This document shows, piece by piece, positions 33,054 through 42,178 of a stretch of 64,000 nt of DNA. The DNA lies in assembly GCF_014873485.1 (NCBI RefSeq), contig NZ_JADBDT010000001.1, forward strand, positions 2,852,001 to 2,916,000, given 5' to 3'. How positions within the stretch are numbered: the first letter of the stretch is position 1; the number at the start of each line of letters is the position of its first letter. The DNA is from Sphingopyxis sp. OAS728 (lineage in GTDB: Bacteria > Pseudomonadota > Alphaproteobacteria > Sphingomonadales > Sphingomonadaceae). Under the pieces are notes generated by a model, which had not been told where the DNA came from, ran no database searches, and saw only the letters and a list, made by a program, of their open reading frames with translations. Position numbers and translations under genes: made by a program.

Positions 33054-33959
33054 CTAGGGCCGGAAATCGGGCCGCTGCGCGTCGACATAGCTATTCCAGG
33101 CCTCACGGGTCGCAAAGTCCCCGCCGCGGTCCCACGCCGCGCCGCTATAATAGACGAACGGCCGACCGGGCTGGACGCGTACGAGGATCAGAACATTGTC
33201 GGCATCCTCGGCAAAACCCGCAAAACTCGCCGGGTCGACGATCACCGCCGCCGCCATCCGTCCCTTACCACTATCGCCTTCGCCGTCGGCAGGGCCCCAC
33301 CAGCTCATGCGGGCACCGGCCTCGTCTTTCCGAACCTCGCCGAGCTTGCTGCCATTGATCGGCCGTTTTGAAATACCGATGCCGACGACCATCTCCGTAC
33401 CGCTGTTCGACGCGATGGTCGAGGTCATCCGCGTGAAGTTGGTTCCCGCCGGCAGGGTGAAGCGCCGCGTCTCGCTTACTGTGCGCAGCGTATCGACCGG
33501 CCATGGCTCGTAATCGACGGAGAAATCGGCGACGCCCGGGCCCGATTGCAGGATGCGCGGCCGCACATAATTACGCGACGTCCAGAGCTTGTTATCGTAC
33601 CAGATGCCGAGCCCGCCGACACCGCGCCCGGTGCCGACATTGTAGAAATCGATCCCCTCGCCATGGTCGGCATGTTGGTCGCCGGTGCGCAATTGCCGGT
33701 CCATGAAAGGCCAGCGCACGCGCTTGCCCCACGCGTCGATCCCCGACGAGGAAGGCGGCTCGGCCGCCTGAAGCGCACGGCCATAGATGCGAAACGCGAT
33801 GCGGTCGTTTTCCCAAAGCAGGTCGTCGAAACGATAATCGGCGACCACCACTGCGGCGCGCGCCTTTTGCTCGTCGGCCGTCGCGGGTCGCATCGGTTTA
33901 TGTTCCTGCGCGCCCACCGGCGAGGCGAGCAAAGCAAGGGCAAGAAAGATCAAACGCAT
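33054..33959 (-). CDS. DUF4861 family secreted protein
   Basis: The ATG at 33959 overlaps the manD stop (ATGA) and opens a signal peptide ([17 protein letters not shown]), so the 301-residue protein goes to the periplasm. The body matches DUF4861 as I know it: DLLWENDRIAFRIYG, then K-R-V-R-W-P and HADHGEGIDFYNVGTGRGVG and a final Y-Y-S-G-A-A-W-D-R segment. This family often occurs in pectin and uronate polysaccharide loci and is predicted to be a carbohydrate-active protein, but its activity is not known to me. It lies between manD and the GntR gene. Confidence 0.8.
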   Translation of the reverse strand: MRLIFLALALLASPVGAQEHKPMRPATADEQKARAAVVVADYRFDDLLWENDRIAFRIYGRALQAAEPPSSSGIDAWGKRVRWPFMDRQLRTGDQHADHGEGIDFYNVGTGRGVGGLGIWYDNKLWTSRNYVRPRILQSGPGVADFSVDYEPWPVDTLRTVSETRRFTLPAGTNFTRMTSTIASNSGTEMVVGIGISKRPINGSKLGEVRKDEAGARMSWWGPADGEGDSGKGRMAAAVIVDPASFAGFAEDADNVLILVRVQPGRPFVYYSGAAWDRGGDFATREAWNSYVDAQRPDFRP

Positions 33960-35170
33960 CACCAGCTCCACATCGTTCCGTCCTCGAGCCGGTTCACCGG
34001 CAGATAGGCACGGGCATAAGGAAAAGTTTCCGCAAGCGCCTCATCGATGTCGACCCCGAGCCCTGGCGCCTCGCCCGGGTGGAGCATCCCATCCGCGAAG
34101 CGATAGGCGTGCGGGAAGACCGTGTCGGTCTCGACCGTGTGGCGCATATATTCCTGGATGCCGAAATTGGGGATCGCTAGCCCGAGATGGAGCGCCGCCG
34201 CCATCGTCACCGGCGACAGGTCGGTCGCACCGTGGCAGCCGGTGCGCACTTGATAGAGGTCTGCAAGCGAGGCGATCTGGCGCATATGCGTGATGCCGCC
34301 CGCGTGGAGCACCGTCGCGCGGATATAGTCGATCAGCCGGTTTTCGATCAGCGCCTTGCAATCCCACACCGACGAGAAGATTTCGCCCACCGCCAGCGGT
34401 GTCGTCGTGTGCTGGCGGATCAGGCGAAACGCCTCCTGATCCTCGGCAGGGGTCGCATCCTCGATCCAGAAGGGCCGATAGGGCTCCAGATCCTTCCCGA
34501 GCCGCGCCGCCTCGATCGGGGTCAACCGGTGGTGAATGTCGTGGAGCAGGTGGACGTCCCAGCCGAGCGCCTCGCGCGCCGCCGCGAACAATTCGGGCAC
34601 GACGCGCATATATCTGCTCGTCGACCAGATATTCTCGGTCGGCAGGTCATTGTCGGCGGGCTCATAGAAATAGCGGTCCTGGCTGACGCCATAGGTCGAC
34701 TCCATGCCGGGAACGCCGCATTGCAGGCGGATCGCCTTATAGCCCTGCTCCTGATAATCGAGCGCCGCCTCGATCGTGTCGGCGATCGTCGTGCCGTTCG
34801 CATGGCCATAGACCATGCACCCTTCGCGCGCTGCCCCGCCGAGCAGCTGGTACACCGGTAGCCCCGCGACCTTGCCCTTGATATCCCAGAGCGCCATGTC
34901 GACCGCCGCGATCGCCGCCATGGTCACCGGACCGCGCCGCCAGTACGCGCCCTTATAGAGATATTGCCAGATATCCTCGATGCGGTGCGCATCGCGCCCG
35001 ATCAGGCACGGGATGACATGCTCGGACAGATAGGCAGCCACCGCGAGCTCGCGGCCGTTGAGCGTCGCGTCGCCAACGCCGGTCGTGCCGTCGTCGCATT
35101 CGATCTTCAGCGTCGTGAAATTGCGGCCCGGCGAGGTCAGTATCACCCGGGCTGACACGATCTTCGGCAT
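33959..35170 (-). CDS. manD: D-mannonate dehydratase ManD (enolase superfamily)
   Basis: It turns D-mannonate into 2-keto-3-deoxygluconate in glucuronate breakdown (EC 4.2.1.8). The 403 residues show all key positions of the Novosphingobium aromaticivorans ManD, shifted by one: metal ligands Asp211, Glu237 and Glu263, and catalytic Arg148, Tyr160 and His213 (in [11 protein letters not shown]). The N-terminal capping part and the TIM barrel are complete. Some ManD-family enzymes also act on gluconate, but the uronate context favours mannonate. It is the first gene of a manD-DUF4861-gntR operon. Confidence 0.93.
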   Translation of the reverse strand: MPKIVSARVILTSPGRNFTTLKIECDDGTTGVGDATLNGRELAVAAYLSEHVIPCLIGRDAHRIEDIWQYLYKGAYWRRGPVTMAAIAAVDMALWDIKGKVAGLPVYQLLGGAAREGCMVYGHANGTTIADTIEAALDYQEQGYKAIRLQCGVPGMESTYGVSQDRYFYEPADNDLPTENIWSTSRYMRVVPELFAAAREALGWDVHLLHDIHHRLTPIEAARLGKDLEPYRPFWIEDATPAEDQEAFRLIRQHTTTPLAVGEIFSSVWDCKALIENRLIDYIRATVLHAGGITHMRQIASLADLYQVRTGCHGATDLSPVTMAAALHLGLAIPNFGIQEYMRHTVETDTVFPHAYRFADGMLHPGEAPGLGVDIDEALAETFPYARAYLPVNRLEDGTMWSW

Positions 35171-35197
35171 TCCATCCCCTCATGGCCATTTGGGCTA

Positions 35198-35210
35198 GTT
35201 GTGTGACAAC
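35198..35210. promoter_or_regulatory. GntR/FadR-type operator near the manD promoter
   Basis: GTTGT-GTG-ACAAC is a perfect palindrome of the form TNGT-N3-ACNA known for FadR-type GntR regulators. It is about 30 bases upstream of the manD start. The GntR protein encoded at 32313-33020 is the likely binder (inference). Confidence 0.6.
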
Positions 35211-35243
35211 ATTATTGACTTCCAGCCTAAAAGGAAAGACATA

Positions 35244-35257
35244 TGTCACCGGTGTCA
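35244..35257. promoter_or_regulatory. CACCGGTG palindrome, copy 1
   Basis: TGTCACCGGTGTCA is close to a palindrome with a central CG, the form typical of LacI-family operators. It sits where it would overlap or follow the start of the GH105 transcript. Two similar copies precede the TonB receptor gene. Confidence 0.6.
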
Positions 35258-35515
35258 AGGCTGAAAAGCCGGACCGGTTCGTAAGGGAGAGGGTCGAGTG
35301 ATGCGGAGCGCCTGGCGCCATCGCCGTAGCAGGCCTGTCCGTGGCTATGCTGTTGTCCGTTTCGACTGCGTTTGCTGCCGCCGGCAGGACATGGCGCGAC
35401 CCGATTTATCGCCGACGCCAACCGGGTCCGGCCACCGACCGGTCATCGAAAACGGATCGAAGTCGCCGCGCATCCCCCTCTCTTCGATCGCCCCAGCCGC
35501 TGTAAAGGAAACCTC

Positions 35516-36667
35516 ATGTCGCTGAGCCTCTTTGCCCTGATGATGTCCGCGCCCGCCGCGGTCGCCGCCCCGGCCGAACCCGTCATGCCGAAACCCGCCG
35601 ACATTCTCGCGCAGACGCGCCGCGTCGCCGACTGGCAGCTGGCCCACCGCGAGGCGTGGGACAAGATGCCCGCCGCGCGGCCGAGCGTGCGCGAGCCGCG
35701 CGACTGGCAGCAGGCGACCTTCTGGGTCGCGCTTACCGACCTCGCCGAACGCGACGCGCGATATCGCGACCCGGTTGTCGAACTCGGCCGAGCGCAGAAA
35801 TGGCAACTCGGCAAACTCGCCTTTCACGCCGACGACCAACTGATCGCGCAGGCATGGGAATGGGCTGCGCGCAACGGCGGCGACGCCGAGGCACTCGTGC
35901 CCGCGCGCGCCTATTTCGACAATGTCTTCGCCAACCGCCGCACCAACAGTCTCGAATTCATCCCCACCCAGCCGGGCGGCGGCTATTCTTTGTGCACCGA
36001 GCGCTGGTGCTGGTGCGATGCGCTGTTCATGGCCCCACCGACGATGCTGCGCATCGGCATTGCGACAGGCGACAAGCGCTACGCCGACTTTGTCCACCAG
36101 GAATGGAAAGCGACGACCGACTATCTCTTCGACCCGAGCGAAGACCTTTATTTCCGAGACAGCCGCTTTTTCGACCAGCGCGATACCAAGGGGCGCAAGC
36201 TGTTCTGGAGCCGCGGCAACGGCTGGGTGATGGGCGGCCTCGTCCGCGTGTTGCAGGTGCTGGACAAGGATGACCCGCAGCGCCCCTATTATGAGGGGCT
36301 GTTCAAGAAGATGGCGGCAAAGCTCGTCACGCTGCAAAAGGCCGACGGCTATTGGCCCGCCTCGCTGCTCGACCAGGACCCCGGCACGCCGCCCGAATCG
36401 AGCGGCACCGCATTCTTCACCTATGCCTTTGCATGGGGCGTCGACAACGGGCTGCTCGATCGCAAGGCGTATGAGCCGGCGGCGATTCGCGGCTGGGCTG
36501 CGTTGCAGCGCGCGGTGCAAAAGGACGGCATGCTCGGCTGGGTCCAGCAGGTCGGCGACCGCCCGGACAGCGTCGCCGCCGAGGAAACGCAATTCTATGG
36601 CTCGGGCGCCTATCTGCTTGCCGGAACGGCCATGTACGATCTGTCGCAGAAGCGCCAGAAGCGCTGA
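35516..36667 (+). CDS. GH105 unsaturated uronyl hydrolase
   Basis: GH105 enzymes release the 4,5-unsaturated uronic acid that polysaccharide lyases leave at the end of oligosaccharides. The start at 35516 has AAAGGA upstream and a signal peptide (about residues 1-18), giving 383 residues. The likely catalytic Asp168 lies in WCWCDALFMAPP, and the family motif WSRGNGW is at 231-237. The (alpha/alpha)6 barrel length is complete. With the lyases at 39772-42178 it would finish the breakdown of a uronic-acid polymer. Rhamnogalacturonyl and glucuronyl types cannot be told apart by eye. Confidence 0.88.
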   Translation: MSLSLFALMMSAPAAVAAPAEPVMPKPADILAQTRRVADWQLAHREAWDKMPAARPSVREPRDWQQATFWVALTDLAERDARYRDPVVELGRAQKWQLGKLAFHADDQLIAQAWEWAARNGGDAEALVPARAYFDNVFANRRTNSLEFIPTQPGGGYSLCTERWCWCDALFMAPPTMLRIGIATGDKRYADFVHQEWKATTDYLFDPSEDLYFRDSRFFDQRDTKGRKLFWSRGNGWVMGGLVRVLQVLDKDDPQRPYYEGLFKKMAAKLVTLQKADGYWPASLLDQDPGTPPESSGTAFFTYAFAWGVDNGLLDRKAYEPAAIRGWAALQRAVQKDGMLGWVQQVGDRPDSVAAEETQFYGSGAYLLAGTAMYDLSQKRQKR

Positions 36668-36729
36668 AAACCGGCGATAAGGCCGCGGATCGGCGGGAAT
36701 CCGCAGTGCAATTGACTTCGCACCAAAAG

Positions 36730-36740
36730 TTGTATTACAT
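36730..36740. promoter_or_regulatory. GntR-type half-matching operator before the TonB receptor
   Basis: TTGTATTACAT fits TNGT-N3-ACNA except for the last base. It is of the same form as the palindrome before manD, and would put both divergent units under the same GntR protein. Confidence 0.45.
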
Positions 36741-36747
36741 CTTGCGT

Positions 36748-36761
36748 TGACACCGGTGGCA
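36748..36761. promoter_or_regulatory. CACCGGTG palindrome, copy 2
   Basis: TGACACCGGTGGCA, one of two copies upstream of the TonB receptor. Together with the base before it, it contains a TTGACA that could be a -35 box (36747-36752). Confidence 0.6.
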
Positions 36762-36778
36762 ATTTCTCCGTCGAGAGA

Positions 36779-36792
36779 TGACACCGGTAGCA
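36779..36792. promoter_or_regulatory. CACCGGTG palindrome, copy 3
   Basis: TGACACCGGTAGCA lies 31 bases after copy 2, about three helical turns, so two dimers could bind the same face of the DNA. It is 44 bases before the receptor's ATG. Confidence 0.55.
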
Positions 36793-36835
36793 ACTTTATC
36801 GCCAGCATCAGACCGGCGAAACAGGGAGAGGGATT

Positions 36836-39775
36836 ATGAAATTACGTCCGGTCATGATGACCCGCGCCGCGCTGCTCGCATCGGCCGCGCTGGTTGCAGC
36901 CACCCCCGCCTGGAGCCAAGAGGCGTCCGAGACCATCGAAAGCGAACAGCCTGCGGCGGTGGATGGCGGCGATGAAATCCTCGTCACTGGCACGCGCGCG
37001 ACGCAGCGCAGCTCGATCGAATTCAAGCGCGCCGCCGACGTCGTCGTCGATGGCCTCGTCAGCGACGAGATCGGCGCGACCCCCGACAATTCGGTCGGCG
37101 ACACGCTCGAACGTATCGTCGGCGTCTCGGCCGACCGTTTCAAGGGCAACGCCAACGAACTGTCGGTGCGCGGCCTTGGCCCGACGCTCAGCTTCTCGAC
37201 CTTCAACGGCCGCGAGGTGTCGACCGCGGGGCCCGACCGCTCGGTCGCCTTCCAGCAATTCCCGTCCGAACTCGTCAACGGCGTCCTCGTCTATAAATCG
37301 CAACGCGCCGACTTTCTCGAAGGCGGCGTCGGCGGCGTGATCGAGCTCCGGTCGATGAAGCCGCTCGATTATGGCAAGCGCCGTATCCAGTTCGAAGTGC
37401 GCGGCGATTTCCAGCCGCAGGACAATGACGTCTATCAGCACGACGGGCTCGGTTACCGCGCCAACTTCTCTTACACCGATCAGTTCACCACCGGGCTCGG
37501 CGATATCGGCGTGTCGATCGGTTATCAGCGGCAAGACACAACCGCGCCCGAGGATTATTACAACGCCAACGCAACCTTTCAGCTCTGCAACACTTCGGCG
37601 AACAATCCCACGCTGACGACGGGTTCGGCGGCCGCGCTTGTCGCTGCGGGTGCCGGCGCCAACTGCACCTTCGCGACCGGCCCGCGCTCGGTCGCGCCGA
37701 GCACCGGGGCGACGCCCGTCCTCGTCGGCGAGACGCGGGGCGATGCCTATTTCGCCAATTCGTCGCGCAGCTTCCGCACCCAGACGACGTCCGAAGTACG
37801 CGACGGCCTGATCGGCGCGATCCAGTGGCGCCCGTCGCCCGATTTCGAGATTTCGCTCGACGGCCAATATTCGAAGCGCAACAGCCTCGAGGATCGCAAC
37901 GTCCTTGGCATCACCGAAGGGCTGCGCGGGGTGCAGCCGCTGATTATCGGCAACGGCAGTAACGGCTATTCGCCCGGCGCGCTGATGAGCTATCGCGGCA
38001 ATTCGAACCTCGAAAACCAGCTGGAAACGCGGCGGCGCGTCGAGGAATATCTGGGCGGTGGTTTGAGCCTGATCTGGTCGCCCGACCGCTGGAACGTTGC
38101 GTTCGACGCCTCCTATTCGAACAGCCATCGCACCGAGACGCAGAAGCAGACGCGCATGCGCTCGACCCGCCGCGTCGGCTATACGCTGACCTATGAAGAC
38201 GACGATGTCGTGCCGGTCGTCCAGTTCGACAATTTCGACATCACCGACCCCAATCTGTTCCTCGCGACGGGCAATACGGCGGTTTATGCCCGCAACCGCT
38301 TCGTCACCGATCGCAAGGACCGCATCTGGGCTGCGCGCCTCGACATCGACCGCGAACTCGACGGCTTCTTTACCGGGATCAAGGTCGGCGGGCGCGTATC
38401 GGACCATCACCGCACCAACGACAATGCGCGCAACAACGACCTCAACACGATCCCCGGTACGCCCGCGCAGGTGACCGCGCTGATCACACAGGCGAACCAG
38501 AACTGCCGCGTCCCCTTCACCACCACCAGTTACATGAAGGGCATGGGCACGAACGTCACCAAATGGGCGACCTTCGACAATGACTGCCTGTTCCGCACCT
38601 TCGCGGGTTCGGACGACGCGCTGCCATATCCCGAAGACGGCCGCGATCCGAGCGACATCGACGTCACCGAGCGCATCTATGCCGCCTATGCGATGGCCAA
38701 TTTCGAATCCGACATGGGCAGCGTACCGGTAAGCGGCAACATCGGCCTGCGCTGGGTCAAGACCGACATCACCTCGATCGGCTTCCGCCAACCCTATCGA
38801 ATCGTGATCGACACGGTCGGCGACACCTATTCGATCGGGGTCGACCCGGGCGGCACGCTCCAGACGAACAAGGCGAAGGGCAGCTACAATTATTTCCTGC
38901 CGTCGGCGAACGTTGCGTTCGACCTGTCGGATCAGGTCAAGCTGCGCCTCGCCGCCTATCGCGCGATCGCGCGGTCGGGGATCGAAAGCTTCGGCGCGGG
39001 GGTGAACCTCAACCCGACGACATCGGCGACGGGCGTCGACAACATCATCTTCAATGCCACGACCGGCAACCCGAACCTCAAGCCGCTGCGCGCATGGAAC
39101 CTCGACGCCAGCCTCGAACTTTACGCGTCGCAGGACACGCTGATCTCGGTCGCGGGCTATTATAAATGGGCGAAGGGCACCGTGATCGGCCGTTCCGAAC
39201 CGATCCCGTCGGACATCACCGTGACGACAATCCGCGACGGCGGCGCACCGGTGACCGAGACCTTCACGATCAATCCTGTTGCGCCGTCGAACGACCTTGA
39301 GACACGGCACCTCTACGGGATCGAGGCGACCGCAAGCCACGCCTTCACCTGGCTGCCCGACCCGCTCGACGGCTTTGGCGTCCAGGGATCGGTCAACCGC
39401 GCCTTCGCCAATTTCGAATATCCCGACACGTCGCCGATCGCCGACTATGTCGATCCGGCCAACCTGATCGGCCTGTCGAAATGGACCGCAAGCGGATCGG
39501 TATGGTTCGAAAAATGGGGCCTCTCGCTCCGCGCGAACCTTCGTTACCGCTCGGGCTATTACAAACCCAACGGCGGCACGAACCGCGAGATCCGCGGCGG
39601 CACCTACCTGAACCTCTCGGCGCAGTATGACATCACCAAGAATGTCCAGCTGAAGCTGCAAGCGCTGAACGTCACGAACACGCAGGATATCATGTACAAG
39701 GGCGGTTACGACAGCATCGCCGAGGTGTCGCGTAGCGGCCCGCAATATTTCTTCGGCTTCCGGGTCCGCCTGTGA
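36836..39775 (+). CDS. TonB-dependent receptor of the uronate locus
   Basis: This outer-membrane receptor probably brings in uronic-acid oligosaccharides with energy from TonB. It has 979 residues: a signal peptide (about 1-27), a TonB box (DEILVTGTR), a plug domain (about 60-170) and a 22-strand barrel ending in the aromatic/Arg-rich strand F-G-F-R-V-R-L. The ribosome site GGGAGAGGG is strong. The length and the plug (VGDTLERIVGVSADRFKGNA) are typical of the large sugar-linked receptors of sphingomonads and Caulobacter. The lyase gene starts within its stop (ATGA). The substrate is inferred from its neighbours. Confidence 0.92.
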   Translation: MKLRPVMMTRAALLASAALVAATPAWSQEASETIESEQPAAVDGGDEILVTGTRATQRSSIEFKRAADVVVDGLVSDEIGATPDNSVGDTLERIVGVSADRFKGNANELSVRGLGPTLSFSTFNGREVSTAGPDRSVAFQQFPSELVNGVLVYKSQRADFLEGGVGGVIELRSMKPLDYGKRRIQFEVRGDFQPQDNDVYQHDGLGYRANFSYTDQFTTGLGDIGVSIGYQRQDTTAPEDYYNANATFQLCNTSANNPTLTTGSAAALVAAGAGANCTFATGPRSVAPSTGATPVLVGETRGDAYFANSSRSFRTQTTSEVRDGLIGAIQWRPSPDFEISLDGQYSKRNSLEDRNVLGITEGLRGVQPLIIGNGSNGYSPGALMSYRGNSNLENQLETRRRVEEYLGGGLSLIWSPDRWNVAFDASYSNSHRTETQKQTRMRSTRRVGYTLTYEDDDVVPVVQFDNFDITDPNLFLATGNTAVYARNRFVTDRKDRIWAARLDIDRELDGFFTGIKVGGRVSDHHRTNDNARNNDLNTIPGTPAQVTALITQANQNCRVPFTTTSYMKGMGTNVTKWATFDNDCLFRTFAGSDDALPYPEDGRDPSDIDVTERIYAAYAMANFESDMGSVPVSGNIGLRWVKTDITSIGFRQPYRIVIDTVGDTYSIGVDPGGTLQTNKAKGSYNYFLPSANVAFDLSDQVKLRLAAYRAIARSGIESFGAGVNLNPTTSATGVDNIIFNATTGNPNLKPLRAWNLDASLELYASQDTLISVAGYYKWAKGTVIGRSEPIPSDITVTTIRDGGAPVTETFTINPVAPSNDLETRHLYGIEATASHAFTWLPDPLDGFGVQGSVNRAFANFEYPDTSPIADYVDPANLIGLSKWTASGSVWFEKWGLSLRANLRYRSGYYKPNGGTNREIRGGTYLNLSAQYDITKNVQLKLQALNVTNTQDIMYKGGYDSIAEVSRSGPQYFFGFRVRL

Positions 39776-41007
39776 AGCGAACGACTTTAGCCCGACTCCC
39801 TTGGGCTATACTGGCCGCCGCCGCGTTACTTCCGTCCGCGGCGGCGGCTTTTTCCCCAGATTCGGCGTGCAAGGCGAGTGAGGGCTATTCAGCCTCGTTC
39901 GATGGGCGCCGTACCTTCGCGCTGCGTCCGGGCGACCTCGAAGCGATCAAGGCGGCATTGCCGACCGACGCGGCGATCGGTTCGGCTTACCGCGACCTGG
40001 TCGCGCGTGCCGACAAGGCGCTCGCGGCGAAACCCGCCTCGGTAATGGATAAGCGCAGCATCCCCGTGTCGGGCGACCGCCACGATTATGTCAGCCTCGC
40101 GCGCTACTGGTGGCCGAACCCCGCCGATCCGAAGGGCGCCTATGTGCGCCGCGACGGCGACACCAATCCCGATATCGAAAGCGACCGCTTCGACCGCAGC
40201 GCGCTGAGCCGCATGGCACGCGAGGCCGACACGCTCGCGCTCGCTTATTATTACAGCGGCGAGCGCAAATATGCCGAGGGTGCGGCGCGCGTGATCCGCA
40301 CCTGGTTCCTCGATCCCGCGACGCGCATGAACCCGAACATGAATTTCGCGCAGGCGGTACCCGGCGTCTCGAACGGTCGGCCCGAAGGCGTGCTCGACGG
40401 CGCGAGCTTTATCGGTGTGATCGACGCCGTGGGGCTTATCGGCCCGTCGGGGGCGGTGACGCCGGACGAAGCAAAGGCGCTCGAAGGCTGGTTCGCGCGC
40501 TATGTCGACTGGATGCTGGAAAGTGCCAACGGCAGGGCCGAGGGCAAGGCCTCGAACAATCACGGCCTGTGGTACGACGCGCAGGTCGCACGCTTCGCGC
40601 TCTTCGCGCGCAAGCCGGAGATCGCGCGCAGGATCGCCCTTGCCTTCCCCAAGGGACGGATCGCGCAACAGATCGACGCCTCGGGCGCGCTGCCCAAGGA
40701 GCTGACGCGGACGCGCAGTTTCCATTATTCGCTCTATGCGCTGGGTGCGGCCTATAGCGTCGCCGACAGCGCGGCGTGCCTCGGCATCGACCTTTATCGC
40801 GCCGAGGAAAAGGGGCGCTCGCTGCGCAAGGCGACCAACTATGTCGCCGCCTATCGCGGCCGCGCCGCCGACTGGCCGTACAAGGAGCAGGGCTGGCCCG
40901 CCGACACGCTCGACGAACTGCTCGTCCGCGCCGAGTCTGCGTGGGGTCCGGGCGCCTACCCCCGCACCGTCCGCGGCGAGCTGTTACTGCGCTATCGCAT
41001 CCCTTAA
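39772..41007 (+). CDS. Alginate-lyase-family polysaccharide lyase 1 (PF05426, PL38-like)
   Basis: The 411-residue protein has a signal peptide (about 1-26) and an (alpha/alpha) barrel of the alginate lyase family. The probable catalytic stretch NNHGLWYD lies at 262-269. The substrate-side motif YVSLARYWWPNPADPKGAYV and R-R-D-G-D-T-N-P is at about 106-133. Members of this group include glucuronan (cellouronate) lyases, now PL38, so the target may be a beta-1,4-linked uronic acid polymer and not alginate. It overlaps the receptor gene by 4 bases, and 10 bases separate it from its paralogue. Confidence 0.82.
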   Translation: MKRTTLARLPWAILAAAALLPSAAAAFSPDSACKASEGYSASFDGRRTFALRPGDLEAIKAALPTDAAIGSAYRDLVARADKALAAKPASVMDKRSIPVSGDRHDYVSLARYWWPNPADPKGAYVRRDGDTNPDIESDRFDRSALSRMAREADTLALAYYYSGERKYAEGAARVIRTWFLDPATRMNPNMNFAQAVPGVSNGRPEGVLDGASFIGVIDAVGLIGPSGAVTPDEAKALEGWFARYVDWMLESANGRAEGKASNNHGLWYDAQVARFALFARKPEIARRIALAFPKGRIAQQIDASGALPKELTRTRSFHYSLYALGAAYSVADSAACLGIDLYRAEEKGRSLRKATNYVAAYRGRAADWPYKEQGWPADTLDELLVRAESAWGPGAYPRTVRGELLLRYRIP

Positions 41008-41017
41008 AGGTCAGACA

Positions 41018-42178
41018 ATGATCGCGCGCCGCTCCCTGCTTATCGCCGCCTTGCTGGCCACCCCAGCGGCATGGGCGCAATCGCCGAAAGCATTCGACAT
41101 TCGCGGGATCGAGCGCCGCCGGCTTCTTCCACAAAAGAACGTCCTGCTTGCCGTGCCCCCGCGCACCATCACCGCGATCCCCGCGACGCGCAGCCCGGCC
41201 GGACCTCAGGACTATTATTCGGAAGGCGATTATTGGTGGCCCGACCCGGCGAACCCGAGCGGTCCCTATGTGCGCCGTGACGGTCGTTCGAACCCGGACA
41301 AGTTCGACGGCCACCGCGACGCGCTGATCGCTTTCGGTCGTACCGTCCCGGCACTCGCGGCCTTGTGGGATCTGACCCGCGACCGCCGTTTCGCCGACGC
41401 CGCAATGCGTCACCTGGCCGCATGGTTCGTCGACCCGAAGACGCGGATGAACCCGAACCTCGACCACGCGCAGGCGATCATCGGCGTGAACAGCGGCCGC
41501 GCGATCGGCGTCATCGACACGCTGCAGATCGTCGAAGTCGCGCGCGCCGCGGCGCTGTTCGCGCGTGATGAAGCGCCGGGCTATGCCGCGATCCGGGCGG
41601 GCGTCGAAGGCTGGTTTGCCGCCTATCTCGGGTGGCTGACCACCTCGCCCTTCGGAACGACCGAACGCGACGAGAAGAATAATCACGGCACCTGCTGGCT
41701 GTTGCAAGCGGCCTCCTTCGCCGCGTTGCTCGGCCGCGCCGACGTACTCGACGATGCACGGACGCGCTTGAAGACGATCATCGTCCCGACCCAGATCGAG
41801 CCCGACGGCCGCCAGCCGCTCGAACTCGCGCGGACCAAGCCCTATGCTTATTCGCTCTTCAACCTCGACGTGCTCGCCGCGTCGGCGTGGCTGCTCGGCG
41901 GTGGCAACCTCATCGACTGGAAGACACCCGACGGCCGCTCGATAGGCGGCGCGATTGCGTGGATGGCGCCCTATATCGCCGACAAGGCGAAATGGCCGCT
42001 ACCCCCCGATATCGAATATTGGGACGGCTTTCCGGTCCGCCAGCCGAGCCTGCTCTTCGGCGGCATCGCGCTGAAACGCACCGACTGGCTGGAGTTATGG
42101 CACCGGCTGGACCCCGACCCCGCGATCGGCGAGGTTGTGCGCAACTTCCCCGTCCGCCAGCCCTTGCTCTGGCTCTAG
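41018..42178 (+). CDS. Alginate-lyase-family polysaccharide lyase 2 (tandem paralogue)
   Basis: From the ATG at 41018 (386 residues) it has a signal peptide (about 1-20). It shares with the gene before it the motif [20 protein letters not shown], then R-R-D-G-R-S-N-P (about 66-93), the segment [10 protein letters not shown] and the NNHG site (221-224, followed by TCW instead of LWYD). The changed residues around the site suggest a different substrate or exo/endo mode. The reading from 40736 is a shadow. Its TAG stop shares CTAG with the stop of the convergent acyl-CoA dehydrogenase gene. Confidence 0.82.
   Translation: MIARRSLLIAALLATPAAWAQSPKAFDIRGIERRRLLPQKNVLLAVPPRTITAIPATRSPAGPQDYYSEGDYWWPDPANPSGPYVRRDGRSNPDKFDGHRDALIAFGRTVPALAALWDLTRDRRFADAAMRHLAAWFVDPKTRMNPNLDHAQAIIGVNSGRAIGVIDTLQIVEVARAAALFARDEAPGYAAIRAGVEGWFAAYLGWLTTSPFGTTERDEKNNHGTCWLLQAASFAALLGRADVLDDARTRLKTIIVPTQIEPDGRQPLELARTKPYAYSLFNLDVLAASAWLLGGGNLIDWKTPDGRSIGGAIAWMAPYIADKAKWPLPPDIEYWDGFPVRQPSLLFGGIALKRTDWLELWHRLDPDPAIGEVVRNFPVRQPLLWL

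Larger units (their letters stand above)
35171..35515. other. Divergent promoter region of the uronate locus
   Basis: These 345 bases separate manD (minus) from the GH105 gene (plus). They hold a GntR-type palindrome at 35198-35210, a possible -35 box TTGACT at 35215-35220 on the plus strand, and a CACCGGTG palindrome at 35244-35257. The last 250 bases before 35516 hold no gene that I can support; an open frame from 35372 lacks a ribosome site and a signal sequence. This leaves a leader of up to 250 bases. Confidence 0.6.

Noticed and set aside
35372..35515. N-terminal extension of the GH105 protein
   Set aside because: The extension has no ribosome site and would bury the signal peptide that starts at 35516 behind AAAGGA.
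36842..39745. Open frame of 967 codons on the minus strand opposite the TonB receptor
   Set aside because: The plus strand encodes a complete receptor with signal peptide, TonB box and barrel end. The minus-strand product has the Arg/Val/Asp-rich composition of a reverse-frame shadow.
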